A stretch of 64,000 nucleotides of DNA from an uncultured Victivallales bacterium (GCA_934644965.1 CAKUDG010000019.1:4212-68211); one strand, 5' to 3'; shown: positions 1-8,862, counted from the stretch's first letter. Translations and numbers: made by a program. Notes: generated by a model from the letters alone, not told the origin.

Positions 1-585
1 TCCGGGGACCGAAAGATGCGCAGCTCCTCCAAGAAGTTCCGGCAGATGCGCGGAATCCAGCGTCGCAGACATCACAACCAGCCTCAGATCCGGCCGGAAT
101 GCCGAACGCAGGTCCAGCGCCAGGGCCAGCCCCAGATCCGCATGAATGCTCCGTTCGTGAAATTCATCAAACAGGACGCATCCGACTCCCGGAAGCTCGG
201 GATCAGACTGGATCATCCGGGTCAGCACCGCCTCCGTCACCACCTCAATCCGGGTCCGGGCGGACACAAGCGTCTCCATACCCGTCCGAAACCCCACAGT
301 CTCCCCCGTCTTCTCCCCGATCAGATACGACATCCTCTCCGCCGCCGCCCGCGCCGCAATCCGCCGGGGTTCCAGCATGATGATCTTCCCCCCCTCCCCG
401 AGCCAGGGTTCTCCCAGAAGCCCCAGAGGCACAAGCGTACTCTTCCCCGCACCCGGCTCGGCGGAGATCAGGAGACTCTCCGAACTCCTCAGTTTCTCCC
501 GGATCTCCGGAAGACTCCCGTACACCGGCAGAGACAGCGCTTCGGATCGAAGACGGTTCAGCAGCATCTGGGACGACTGCATCAT
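1..585 (-). CDS. hrpB: ATP-dependent helicase HrpB, N-terminal part (cut by window edge)
   Basis: Reading the minus strand from a double ATG at 585 gives 195 codons with no stop before the window edge. The frame has the superfamily 2 DEAH-helicase motifs in order: Walker A EPGAGKST at residues 43-50, LEPRR at 71-75, the DEAH-box variant DEFH at 140-143 and motif III SAT at 173-175. The opening (LPVYGSLPEI, then the GAGKST loop) is typical of HrpB, an RNA-helicase-like protein of about 800 residues whose role is poorly known. A purine-rich GGGGGAA sits just before the start. It follows the sirtuin gene by 74 bp on the same strand and is probably co-transcribed. The rest of the protein lies left of the window. 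Confidence 0.9.
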   Translation of the reverse strand, partial: MMQSSQMLLNRLRSEALSLPVYGSLPEIREKLRSSESLLISAEPGAGKSTLVPLGLLGEPWLGEGGKIIMLEPRRIAARAAAERMSYLIGEKTGETVGFRTGMETLVSARTRIEVVTEAVLTRMIQSDPELPGVGCVLFDEFHERSIHADLGLALALDLRSAFRPDLRLVVMSATLDSAHLPELLGGAAHLSVPG

Positions 586-659
586 GATTTTTCCCCCGTC
601 CTCCCGCATATTCAAATCCATCCCGTTCCTTCCGCCGGGAAAAGAAGATACGGAAGAAG

Positions 660-1454
660 TCACTTTCCCTTCTCCTCAAACCGTTCCCGGAGAAGACGGA
701 GCAGACGGGAAAGAATCCCGGAGGCAGTGCCGCAAAGAAAAAGATCCGTCACCGACTCTTCCGTGAATGCAGAGGGCGAAGTGTTGATTTCCACAATCGC
801 CGCACCATGTCTCCGGGCCTCCCGCGGGATCATGCAGGCGGGCATCACAACCCCGCTCGTCCCGATCACCAGCACCAGAGAGGCCCGTTCCGCAGCGAGA
901 AACGCACGGGAAGACGCCTCGGGCGGAATCGATTCGCCAAAAAAAACAAAGTCCGGCTTCAGCAGTTTCCCGCAGAGAGGACACAGCGGAGGACAATGCC
1001 CCTCCAGAAGCTCCCGGGAAGGACGCGACGAAAACGTGCATTCCGTGCAGACCAGGCGGTCCAGCGTGCCGTGAAACTCCACCACGTCCCTGCTCCCCGC
1101 ACGCTGATGAAGACAATCTATGTTCTGTGTGACCAGCGTCCCCGCACAGCCCGCCTTCTGCATCTCCGCCAGTGCCAGATGGGCTGGATTCGGAGAAGCC
1201 GCACCCCATTTGTCGTAGAAGACTTCCTTGATTTTCCGCCAGGAATCCTCCGGATGAGCATAAAAATAATCAATGCTGATGAACTCCGGATCATATTTTG
1301 TCCAGAGTCCGTTCCCTCCTCGGAACGGAGGAATTCCGCTTTCCACGGAAATGCCCGCGCCCGTAAAAACAAGGACGGAATCGCTTTCCGCTATCCATTG
1401 AGCCGCCGTTTCCAGCTTTTCAGTCTGATTTCCAACAGTCTTTTCCAGCGCCAT
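660..1454 (-). CDS. Sir2-family NAD-dependent protein deacylase
   Basis: A 264-residue sirtuin that would remove acyl groups from lysines using NAD+. Visible motifs: the NAD-binding GAGIS at residues 32-36, TQNID at 109-113, the catalytic His128 in EFHG, and a zinc site made by C136-x2-C139 and C158-x2-C161. The frame is open a further 42 codons upstream, but the ATG at 1454 puts the conserved core at the usual distance from the N terminus and lies just below the minus-strand promoter at 1493-1521. HrpB follows on the same strand. The family is clear; the substrate and acyl preference are not. Confidence 0.9.
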   Translation of the reverse strand: MALEKTVGNQTEKLETAAQWIAESDSVLVFTGAGISVESGIPPFRGGNGLWTKYDPEFISIDYFYAHPEDSWRKIKEVFYDKWGAASPNPAHLALAEMQKAGCAGTLVTQNIDCLHQRAGSRDVVEFHGTLDRLVCTECTFSSRPSRELLEGHCPPLCPLCGKLLKPDFVFFGESIPPEASSRAFLAAERASLVLVIGTSGVVMPACMIPREARRHGAAIVEINTSPSAFTEESVTDLFLCGTASGILSRLLRLLRERFEEKGK

Positions 1455-1492
1455 GATGAAAAATTCCCGATTTTTATGAAAACTCCGCTCTG

Positions 1493-1521
1493 AAAATAGC
1501 ACATCCGGAGTTATATTGCAA
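1493..1521 (-). promoter_or_regulatory. Sigma-70-like promoter for the sirtuin gene
   Basis: On the minus strand TTGCAA (1516-1521), a 17-bp spacer ending in TGC, and TATTTT (1493-1498). It lies about 40 bp before the sirtuin start and matches the promoter pattern repeated through the window. Confidence 0.65.
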
Positions 1522-1637
1522 AACACCCGGGAACGACGGAAGAAGGTTTTTTCCCCTTTCCACACCCTCCCGCGTTGCACCCTTCACAGTTTTTTTTTCT
1601 CAAGAAGCAGATCAACAAGGATTCAACGGTATTTTTT

Positions 1638-2837
1638 ATGGCAAAAACGAAAAGCAAAGCAAAATCGCCCAAAAAAGGAAGCCGGAACGGCGGATTTTTC
1701 TTCGGAGGGGGGCGTCACCGTCTGCTCGCCTCAATCATGGTGTTCCTGCTGCTCGCGGCCTCCTTCGGAAGCACCTTTGTCCCGGAGGAATCCGTTCCGG
1801 AACCGCTCCGGAACATCCACGCCAGTCTGCTGGCGACACGGAACGGACTGATCGCAAAAAGCGGACTGCCCATCTCCCGTTACGAGGATGCCTTCCAGCT
1901 GGAAAACCCCGGGAGCGCTCCTGTCAAACTGTATTTTGCCCCTTCCCCGGGAATCTCACGCTCGCTCTGCGAATTCATCGACTCGGCCAGAGACTCGCTG
2001 GACGTCTGCATTTACGATCTCGATCTGGAGGACGCCGAAGGAGCCCTGATCCGCGCTTACCAGAGAAATCTGAAAGTCCGCGTGATCACGGATGACAGCA
2101 ATGCGGATCTGGCGGCGGTGAAGGCGCTGGAGAAAGCGGGGATCCCCGTCCGGAACGACAACCGGGCGTCTCTCATGCACAACAAGTTCATGGTTGCGGA
2201 CGCAACGCGCGTCTGGACCGGCTCCTTCAATTTCACAAGCAACGGAGCGTTGAAGAACGACAACAACGTTCTTGTTCTGGAATCCCCTTCCCTCGCCAAC
2301 GCCTATATGGAAAAATTCGATGAATACTGGAGCGGGAAATTCAGCTTTGAGGCATCCCTTGTCACACGCGAGCCCAAACTTCTGGTCGGGAAGATCCCCG
2401 TGGAAGTGGCCTTTTCCCCTTCCGACCGGGTCCGGAAAAAAATTCTGGAAGAACTCGACTTCGTCAAAGAGCGTCTGGACATCATGGCCTTTTCGCTGAC
2501 TTCCGATGAAATTGCCGGGAAACTCAAGGACCTTGCAAAACGGGGCGTTGAAATCCGCTGTCTGCTGGACGCTTCCACAACCGGATCCGCCTTCAGCAAG
2601 GATCAGTATCTGAAAGGACTCGGGGTCAAGGTGAGAATCTCTCCGAACACCTCCGGGAAAATGCATCACAAGGTCATGATTCTGGACGGGGAAACCGTTC
2701 TGACGGGGAGTTACAACTTTTCCAACAATGCGGAAAAATACAACGATGAAAACATCCTCATTCTCCGGAGTCCCGCACTGGCAAAAAAGTATGAGGAGGA
2801 ATTCCGGCGCTGCTGGATGGGAACCAAAGGATATTGA
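1638..2837 (+). CDS. Membrane-anchored phospholipase D-like protein with two HKD motifs
   Basis: A 399-residue member of the phospholipase D/nuclease superfamily. A basic N terminus (residues 1-28) is followed by one hydrophobic segment (about 29-46), so the enzyme is probably anchored in or secreted across the inner membrane. Two HxKxxxxD catalytic motifs are intact, at H181-D188 and H343-D350, each followed by GSxNF; the two halves together form one active site in this superfamily. Proteins of this build include cardiolipin-synthase-like enzymes and secreted nucleases, and sequence alone does not decide between them. The ATG at 1638 has an AAGGA about 14 bp upstream; a longer open frame from 1575 lacks a better start. 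Confidence 0.85.
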   Translation: MAKTKSKAKSPKKGSRNGGFFFGGGRHRLLASIMVFLLLAASFGSTFVPEESVPEPLRNIHASLLATRNGLIAKSGLPISRYEDAFQLENPGSAPVKLYFAPSPGISRSLCEFIDSARDSLDVCIYDLDLEDAEGALIRAYQRNLKVRVITDDSNADLAAVKALEKAGIPVRNDNRASLMHNKFMVADATRVWTGSFNFTSNGALKNDNNVLVLESPSLANAYMEKFDEYWSGKFSFEASLVTREPKLLVGKIPVEVAFSPSDRVRKKILEELDFVKERLDIMAFSLTSDEIAGKLKDLAKRGVEIRCLLDASTTGSAFSKDQYLKGLGVKVRISPNTSGKMHHKVMILDGETVLTGSYNFSNNAEKYNDENILILRSPALAKKYEEEFRRCWMGTKGY

Positions 2838-2898
2838 TATTGATTCACACACGGGAATATGAACAGAACCCTTTAAGTTAAGACAGGAAAACATCCCC

Positions 2899-4827
2899 AT
2901 GAAAGAAACAGTCTTGAAAAAAAACGGGACGGAACTGAAATTCCGGCCCGATTCCGGAAAGTACAGCATCCGATGCGGCAGTTTTGAACTGAAGGATCTG
3001 AAGGCGCTTCTGCGTCTGAACGGGAAGGCGCATCCGCTCCGGAAATGGGAAATCGTGAAGGAAAACGCAAATTCCCTTTCCGCCAGAACTCAGGCAGGCG
3101 CGGAATACGGGGAATGGATGCTGAAATTCAAAGTGGAAAACAACGGGACACTGCATGCGGAACTGTCCGGGAAACTCCCGTCGCCGTGCGAAGAGATCGG
3201 ACTTTTTTATTTTCACGATGCGGAACTGCCGGTGGATCACGTTCTCTCCCAGGCGCTCACCATGGGCGGCTGCGAATCCATTCCGGCGAAACAGGCGCGC
3301 GGACAGGAGTTCGCCGGCTATCTGCAGACGGTTTTCACCCGGAAAGGGGAATCTCTGCGCCTGTCCTTCCCGATTCATTGCGACCACATTCCGAGCGTCC
3401 GTGGGAAGGTGTCGAAAGGCCGTGCGGAATCGCTGAGTGCAGGTTCGGAGATCCGTCATTTCAGCGGGAAAAACATCCGTCTGGAGCCGTTGAGCTTCCG
3501 CGCGGGAGACGGGTTCCAGCTCCTGCGGGACTATGCGGATGAAAACGTGAAGGAAACGCGCGACTTCTCCCGGATCGCCGTCCCGGGCTGGAACTCCTGG
3601 GACTACTACCGCTGGACCGTCACGGAAGACGCCGTGCTGGAAAATGCGGAATTCATCGCCGCCGACCCGGTGCTCTCACGCCATGTGAAACGAATCATCG
3701 TCGACGACGGATGGCAGTACTGCTACGGCGAATGGGAAGCCAATCACTTTTTCCCCCACGGCATGAAATTCCTGGCGGATAAAATCCGGAAACTCGGCTT
3801 CGTCCCGGGACTCTGGATCGCCCCCGTGATTGTGGAGCCACACAGCTGGATCGCACAGATGGAATACGCCATGATGGCCAAAGGGGAATCAGGACACCCG
3901 ACCCTCTGCTTCGACTGCATGAGAAGAAAGGGGTTCCTCCTGGACCCGACCGTGGAAAAATCCCGCCGTTTCCTGGCTGAACTCTTCGACCGCTACGCCC
4001 GCGATGGATACGGGTACTTCAAACTCGATTTCCTGAATGCCGTGCTCCGTGCGCCGCAGTTCACGGACAAGAGCATCCCTCGCGGGAAAATCATGCCGCT
4101 CATTGTGAAAACCATCCGCGACGCCGTCGCCGGGCGGGCCGACATCCTCGGGTGCAACTACGGCTACAACGGAGGAGCGGAACTGGTTGAGGCCGTCCGG
4201 GTGGGAGGAGACATTCACGCGGTCTGGGAATCCATCAAATCGAACACGGTCTCTGTGGCGGCGCGCTTCTGGTCGAACAAGAAGCTGTGGGTGAACGATC
4301 CGGATTTCGCGCTCTGCAGGGCATTCGATACCAGTGATGACCCGAATCTGACCCGTCTCCAGCCGTCGCTGGTCTTCATTGAGCCGGAGAGCACGGACGT
4401 GAATCACCCCGGACTCTTCCGCCTGGTGGACATTCACCGGGCGCAGGCGGAGGTTCTGCTGAGTCTGGTCATTGCCGCAGGAGGCGCAGTCAATCTTTCC
4501 GACAGAATGCCGCTCCTCAACGAATCCGGTCTGGACCTTGCCCGGCGCACCGTCTCGGCGGAATCGGGAGACGCGGCCGTCCCGCTGGACCTTTTTGTGA
4601 ATCCGCTCCCGAAATACTGGATTCAGAAAGTCGGCGGCGCACGGCGTGTCCTGCTGATCAACTGGGAAGACAGTCCCGCCGAACTGACGTTGAATCTGGA
4701 AAAGAACGGTCTTTCCTGCCGGAAAGCGGTCAATTTCTGGAACGACCGGGAAATCCCCGTGCGGAACGGCTCCATTACAGCCGAACTCGCGCCGCGCTCC
4801 TGCCTTTTCGCTGTTCTGGAAGCCTGA
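2899..4827 (+). CDS. Alpha-galactosidase, GH36/melibiase type
   Basis: A 642-residue glycoside hydrolase that should release terminal alpha-galactose from oligosaccharides. An N-terminal beta-rich domain (about 1-220) precedes a TIM barrel that opens with GWNSWDYY (230-237). The predicted nucleophile is D377 in YFKLDF and the acid/base is D438 in VGGDIH; IIVDDGWQ (266-273) is another family hallmark. No signal peptide is visible, so it is probably cytoplasmic and acts on imported sugars. RBS AGGAAA lies before the ATG. It stands alone 61 bp after the PLD-like gene. Exact substrate (raffinose-type sugars or mucin-type glycans) cannot be read from the sequence. Confidence 0.88.
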   Translation: MKETVLKKNGTELKFRPDSGKYSIRCGSFELKDLKALLRLNGKAHPLRKWEIVKENANSLSARTQAGAEYGEWMLKFKVENNGTLHAELSGKLPSPCEEIGLFYFHDAELPVDHVLSQALTMGGCESIPAKQARGQEFAGYLQTVFTRKGESLRLSFPIHCDHIPSVRGKVSKGRAESLSAGSEIRHFSGKNIRLEPLSFRAGDGFQLLRDYADENVKETRDFSRIAVPGWNSWDYYRWTVTEDAVLENAEFIAADPVLSRHVKRIIVDDGWQYCYGEWEANHFFPHGMKFLADKIRKLGFVPGLWIAPVIVEPHSWIAQMEYAMMAKGESGHPTLCFDCMRRKGFLLDPTVEKSRRFLAELFDRYARDGYGYFKLDFLNAVLRAPQFTDKSIPRGKIMPLIVKTIRDAVAGRADILGCNYGYNGGAELVEAVRVGGDIHAVWESIKSNTVSVAARFWSNKKLWVNDPDFALCRAFDTSDDPNLTRLQPSLVFIEPESTDVNHPGLFRLVDIHRAQAEVLLSLVIAAGGAVNLSDRMPLLNESGLDLARRTVSAESGDAAVPLDLFVNPLPKYWIQKVGGARRVLLINWEDSPAELTLNLEKNGLSCRKAVNFWNDREIPVRNGSITAELAPRSCLFAVLEA

Positions 4828-4969
4828 TCGCGGAGAAGAAGGCACAGCAGGGAAAAGATTCCGATACAGGGGGGGAGTTTTTCTTCCTCACCGGGAATTC
4901 TTCCGGGAGGGGGAGGAAAGTCGAAAAAAAACACAGAAACCATCAGAAAAAAAGGAAACAGGTGCAATC

Positions 4970-5662
4970 ATGAGCAAAACGTTTTCAATCTTGCTTCCGG
5001 CATTTCTCTTTCTTCTGCTGCATCCGCTTTTTCCGCTTTGCGGGCAGCAGCAGGCGGCGTCGGGCGGTGGCGGCGGGGGAGGAGGAGGCGAAGCTATTCA
5101 GAAGATCGCCATCGTCAATATGGCGAAAGTCTTTCAGGATTACGAAAAAACCAAGGTGCACGAACTGCGGCTCCAGAAACAGGCGGATGTCTTCAAGGAG
5201 TATTCCATGAAGCTCACGGAAGCGCTGAAGAAGGCGCAGCAGGAGTTCACCGAACTCAGGAACGCCTCCCAGAACATCGCCCTGACGGAGGCCGAACGCC
5301 AGAACAAGCTCCTGGCGGCTCAGGACAAATATACGGAAGTCAGCCTCAAGGAAAAACAGCTCCGGGAATACAACCGCGACAAGCAGGCCGAGCTCAGAGA
5401 CGCCTATGACACCATGCGCGCAGACATTCTCAAAGAAATTCATGCCGTCATTCAGAACAAGTGCATGCTCGAAGGCTACAGTCTCGTTCTGGACAGTTCC
5501 GGCATGACGTTGAACAACATCGCACCCGTCGTCTACTGGAATCCGGGAATGGACATCACACAGGGCGTTCTGGAAGAACTGAACCGGGGCAACCGCATAA
5601 ACGCCGGAAATCCGCTCGTAAACGATGGCGCAGAGAAAAAGCAGGACATGCAAAATCAGTAA
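4970..5662 (+). CDS. Skp/OmpH-family periplasmic chaperone
   Basis: A 230-residue exported protein. A signal peptide (residues 1 to about 25) is followed by a run of nine glycines (32-40), then KIAIVNMAKVFQDYEKTK, the usual entry to the Skp fold, and a long charged helical region (about 60-150) predicted to form the coiled-coil arms. The C-terminal strand region (SLVLDSSG) closes the fold. Skp holds unfolded outer-membrane proteins in the periplasm. The gene lies 40 bp before lpxD, an arrangement common in Gram-negative bacteria (skp-lpxD). At 230 residues it is somewhat longer than E. coli Skp, because of the Gly tract and a polar tail. Confidence 0.88.
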   Translation: MSKTFSILLPAFLFLLLHPLFPLCGQQQAASGGGGGGGGGEAIQKIAIVNMAKVFQDYEKTKVHELRLQKQADVFKEYSMKLTEALKKAQQEFTELRNASQNIALTEAERQNKLLAAQDKYTEVSLKEKQLREYNRDKQAELRDAYDTMRADILKEIHAVIQNKCMLEGYSLVLDSSGMTLNNIAPVVYWNPGMDITQGVLEELNRGNRINAGNPLVNDGAEKKQDMQNQ

Positions 5663-5702
5663 TTTGGCAAAAGAATAATACTAGGAACAAAGGAACGAAC
5701 AC

Positions 5703-6752
5703 ATGAGCAGAATCTGCAAAGCCGCCGAAATCGCCGAACTGGTCCGGGGAAGCATCAAAGGATCTCCGGACAGGGAAATTTCCGGAGTCAATGCACTCAA
5801 ATGGGCTCACGACACTGAAATCTCCTTCCTGAGCAACATCAAATACCGCAATGTTCTGGAAAAGAGCAAGGCGGCAATCATCCTGGTGCCGGAGGACTGG
5901 AAATTTGAACCCGCGGAACATCAGACTTTCATCCTCTGCGCCGATCCGGACAAAGCCTTCACCAAAGTCTGTGCGCTTTTCGCCCCGGAACCGATCGCCT
6001 ACGAACCCGGCGTGCATCCGGCGGCTTACGTGCATCCGACGGCCGTGGTGGAGGAAGGCGCCCATGTGGGGCCGACGGCTGTGGTGGAGGAAGGTGCAGT
6101 CGTCGGCAGACGCGCCGTCATTTCCGCCGGTGCCTACGTCGGACATTTCTGCAGAATCGGGGAGGATACTTTCCTCGGACCGAACGCTTCGGTCCTGAAA
6201 CGCTGTGTCGTGGGGAAGAGATGCATCATCCACGCCGGAGCGGCCATCGGAGCGGACGGATTCGGATTCAACGTCACCTTCCGGGGACTCGTCAAAATCC
6301 CGCAGAACGGAATTGTGCAGATCGACGATGACGTCGAGGTCGGGGCGAACAGCACCATCGACCGCGCACGCTTCGGAAAGACATGGATCAAGAAGGGCGT
6401 CAAAATTGACAATCTGGTGCATGTCGCCCACAACGTGGTCGTCGGAGAATCCTCTGTGCTGATCGGGCAGTGCGGAATCGCGGGAAGTGCCGAAATCGGG
6501 CGCGGAGTCGTCGTGGCGGCCCAGGCGGGAGTCAACGGGCATATCACGCTCGGGGACGGATCCACCGTCGCAGGCGCTTCCGCGGTCCAGAGAAGTCTTC
6601 CGCCCGGAGCGAAAGTCTTCGGCACGCCGGCGGAATCGGAGGAGGATTTCTTTGAACGTCACACCCTCCCGCGGAAAGTCAGAAAACTCGTTGCCCGTAT
6701 CGAAAAACTGGAGGCGGCTCTCGCAGAAAAAAATGCGGAAATGAAACCGTAA
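5703..6752 (+). CDS. lpxD: UDP-3-O-acylglucosamine N-acyltransferase LpxD
   Basis: A 349-residue enzyme for the third step of lipid A synthesis, N-acylation of UDP-3-O-acyl-glucosamine. An N-terminal uridine-binding domain (about 1-100) is followed by left-handed beta-helix hexapeptide repeats (about 105-320) and a C-terminal helix. The catalytic His is H243 in HVAHNVVVGE. GADGFGF (183-189) and NSTIDR (216-221) are LpxD signatures. A 12-residue unit (PTAVVEEG plus four residues) occurs twice in tandem at 112-135, probably a recent duplication of hexapeptide turns. Skp lies 40 bp upstream; an intrinsic terminator follows at 6785. Confidence 0.95.
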   Translation: MSRICKAAEIAELVRGSIKGSPDREISGVNALKWAHDTEISFLSNIKYRNVLEKSKAAIILVPEDWKFEPAEHQTFILCADPDKAFTKVCALFAPEPIAYEPGVHPAAYVHPTAVVEEGAHVGPTAVVEEGAVVGRRAVISAGAYVGHFCRIGEDTFLGPNASVLKRCVVGKRCIIHAGAAIGADGFGFNVTFRGLVKIPQNGIVQIDDDVEVGANSTIDRARFGKTWIKKGVKIDNLVHVAHNVVVGESSVLIGQCGIAGSAEIGRGVVVAAQAGVNGHITLGDGSTVAGASAVQRSLPPGAKVFGTPAESEEDFFERHTLPRKVRKLVARIEKLEAALAEKNAEMKP

Positions 6753-6784
6753 GTTTCAGCCCCTTCTCCCGAACAGAATCTTTC

Positions 6785-6830
6785 GCCCGGCCCCTTCTCC
6801 ACACAGGAGCAGGGGTCGGCTTTCTTTTTT
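6785..6830 (+). terminator. Intrinsic terminator after lpxD
   Basis: CCGGCCCC (6787-6794) pairs with GGGGTCGG (6812-6819), helped by an inner CTCC/GGAG, and is followed by a T-rich run at 6821-6830. It sits 33 bp after the lpxD stop. Confidence 0.75.
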
Positions 6831-7135
6831 GTCCTCCCGCCTTTTCTCCTCTCCGCTTTTACCATCCCGCACGCCAGGACGGCGGAGAAAGAAAAGAAAA
6901 AGTCCGGGAACGGCATCTCCTTCCCCCGCCCTGTTTTCTCTCCGCCGCCACCCTTCTCTGCCCTTTCCATCTCATCCATCCTCTCCGATCCTCTCTGCAC
7001 GATTTGTATTGATATGGCTCTGAAAATTACTGGAGGCGGCATCTCCGGACCTGCTCTTCCCGGAGCGGCACAGCAGCGGCATTCTTTCTCCATACGGAAG
7101 GAAAAGAAAAGCTTTTCTTCCCTGCGGCGCCCTTT
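6831..7135. other. Intergenic stretch without a recognisable gene
   Basis: About 300 bp of pyrimidine-rich sequence between the lpxD terminator and the next promoter. Frames here have no plausible start signals or recognisable protein. I see nothing functional in it. Confidence 0.5.
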
Positions 7136-7163
7136 TTGCAATTCCTTTTCCGCAGGATATATT
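7136..7163 (+). promoter_or_regulatory. Sigma-70-like promoter upstream of the orphan gene pair
   Basis: TTGCAA (7136-7141), a 16-bp spacer, TATATT (7158-7163). The first downstream start codons are at 7244 and 7314, which supports transcription of the short uncharacterised frames there. Confidence 0.6.
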
Positions 7164-7243
7164 GTCCCTGTCTAACTGCGGACACGGATCCATGCAAGGG
7201 TGATCGGGGAAGCAGATCCAAGGGAAGAAGCGACGCTTCCATC

Positions 7244-7321
7244 ATGAACTCGGACTTCCTTCTCCGTATCGCGGAAATCCAGAAAAAAGCGGAAGTCAGG
7301 GGAAAAGAAGAAAATGATTGA
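7244..7321 (+). CDS. Possible 25-codon ORF overlapping the next gene
   Basis: ATG at 7244, 25 charged residues (starting MNSDFLLRIAEIQ), stop TGA at 7319-7321. It overlaps the next start by 8 bp (ATGATTGA), an arrangement typical of translational coupling. No good ribosome binding site lies before it and there is no recognisable domain, so it may only be an incidental frame. Confidence 0.25.
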   Translation: MNSDFLLRIAEIQKKAEVRGKEEND

Positions 7322-7718
7322 AAAAATCAGAAAAACGGAGGAGCGGATCCGGCATGATGTCAACCCGAACCGCTTCCGGCAGATTTTTGCCACCGCTCTT
7401 CTGCTTCTGTTTCTGCAGATCTTCAATGGCATGGACTGGAACTGCGCACTCCGTTCTCATTTTGCGGAACCGGATTCCGACTGCCGCTCGGAACACCGGA
7501 TGGAAACCACCCCGCAGCCCGGATCGGATTTCCTGACGGCGCAGCTCTCGCTTCTTTCCGCAGAAAGGACTGTGCCCTTTTTTCTCCGGAATGCGGATTT
7601 CACGGATCAGAGGCAGATCTTCCTCACGGCCGATCTTCCGAAACGCGGGTTACGGCTTTCCGAATGGAATCCGAGTGCATCTCTGCCGGAAGCGGGGGCG
7701 TTCCATCTGCGCTGCTGA
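7314..7718 (+). CDS. Hypothetical protein with one membrane segment
   Basis: A 134-residue frame with no family I recognise. A charged N terminus (about 1-22) precedes a single hydrophobic segment (about 24-38), then a polar, probably extracytoplasmic, region. Support for a real gene: a promoter at 7136-7163, AGGGGAA about 9 bp before the ATG at 7314, codon use like its neighbours, and no competing gene on the other strand. It lies about 100 bp before the aquaporin gene. No function can be assigned. Confidence 0.5.
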   Translation: MIEKIRKTEERIRHDVNPNRFRQIFATALLLLFLQIFNGMDWNCALRSHFAEPDSDCRSEHRMETTPQPGSDFLTAQLSLLSAERTVPFFLRNADFTDQRQIFLTADLPKRGLRLSEWNPSASLPEAGAFHLRC

Positions 7719-7815
7719 TTCCAGACCGTTTTCCGCCTGCACTTTTCTTTTCCAGCAAAATCCATGATCCCGGAAAAGATCCGGGAAAATTCATCTTTTG
7801 AAAGGAGATTTCTTC

Positions 7816-8469
7816 ATGAACGCGTTCCGCAAATACCTGGTGGAATTCATCGGAACTTTTTTCCTGATACTGACAATCGGATCAACAGGAACTCTGAACG
7901 GATCGGGAGTCATTCCTCCGCTCGCCATCGGAGGCATTCTGATGGTGATGATTTATGCGGGAGGACCCGTTTCAGGCGGGCATTACAACCCGGCCGTGAC
8001 GCTGGCCGTGCTGCTCCGCGGAGGAGCTGTCATTTCAAAGCGCGACGCCATTGCGTATATGCTTGCGCAGATTCTGGGAGGCATCGCCGGAGCGCTGGGC
8101 GTCATGGAATTCACGCACAGCGCGGGTCCGGTGCCGCCTTTTGACTTCCGGATTCACGATCTGCTGCTTTCGGAGTTCCTCTTCACCTTTGCTCTGGCGT
8201 ATGTGGTGCTGAATGTCGCCACTCTCAAAAAGACAGCAGGCAATTCCTATTTCGGTCTTGCCATCGGAGGCACGGTGATGGCGGGAGCCTTCGCCGTCGG
8301 CGGAACGGTCTGTTCCGGAGCGTTCAATCCCGCCGTGGAAGTCGGCCTGGCCTGCATGAAACTGACTCCATGGGACCATATCTGGATGACCATCCTCGCC
8401 AACCTCGCAGGCGGCGCCGCAGCCGCCGGATGTTTCCGCCTGATTCATCCGAGAGAGGATCGCGCCTGA
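7816..8469 (+). CDS. MIP-family channel (aquaporin/glycerol-facilitator type)
   Basis: A 217-residue membrane protein with six hydrophobic segments and the two half-helix NPA motifs of the major intrinsic protein family, HYNPA (N58-A60) and FNPA (N171-A173). It would conduct water or small uncharged solutes across the inner membrane. The second motif reads NPAV where most members read NPAR, so the arginine of the aromatic/arginine filter is missing. Start chosen at 7816 because AAAGGAGA (7801-7808) is ideally placed; an in-frame ATG at 7798 precedes that site. No neighbouring metabolic gene hints at the solute. Confidence 0.88.
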   Translation: MNAFRKYLVEFIGTFFLILTIGSTGTLNGSGVIPPLAIGGILMVMIYAGGPVSGGHYNPAVTLAVLLRGGAVISKRDAIAYMLAQILGGIAGALGVMEFTHSAGPVPPFDFRIHDLLLSEFLFTFALAYVVLNVATLKKTAGNSYFGLAIGGTVMAGAFAVGGTVCSGAFNPAVEVGLACMKLTPWDHIWMTILANLAGGAAAAGCFRLIHPREDRA

Positions 8470-8559
8470 TGATCCAATCATCCGGATCTCTTCCCGCCTG
8501 AATACCGGAATCATCAGAACGGGATCAGATGAAAGAGCCTGGAATCTTCGTACCGGAGA

Positions 8560-8590
8560 GAGGCGCTTCCGGAAAGAAAAGAAGCGCCTC
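8560..8590 (+). terminator. Perfect 10-bp stem-loop after the aquaporin gene
   Basis: GAGGCGCTTC (8560-8569), 11-nt loop, GAAGCGCCTC (8581-8590), about 90 bp after the stop. The following T tract is poor (CATTTCCC), so termination may be weak or factor-assisted. Confidence 0.45.
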
Positions 8591-8831
8591 CATTTCCCAT
8601 GTCCTCTCTCTCTTTCCACACCCCATGCTGATGATGAGGCGGGAAAAGGAATCCCGCAACACAGGGGAAAAACGCCGCATCCCACCGGGAAATAGGAAAC
8701 GCCGAAAAATCCTCTCCCTGTAAAATGTGTACGAGAAAGAACGAAGGGAAACAAAAAGAAAAAAACGGGAGAAAGTTCCTCCCCTTCCACGCCAGGAAAA
8801 AGTCAGGGGAAAACCGGAAAAAAGCAAAGAC
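8591..8831. other. Intergenic stretch, nothing recognised
   Basis: Purine-rich sequence between the aquaporin stem-loop and the Pal terminator, part of a 469-bp gap between convergent genes. I see no supported ORF or RNA. Confidence 0.5.
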
Positions 8832-8862
8832 AAAAAAAGGCCTTCACAACCCTGTGGAAGGG
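8832..8862 (-). terminator. Intrinsic terminator for the Pal-like gene
   Basis: On the minus strand CCTTC and CACA pair with TGTG and GAAGG around a GGGT loop (one bulged C), followed by CC and seven T residues (8832-8838 on the plus strand as A). It lies about 75 bp past the stop of the lipoprotein gene. Confidence 0.75.
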
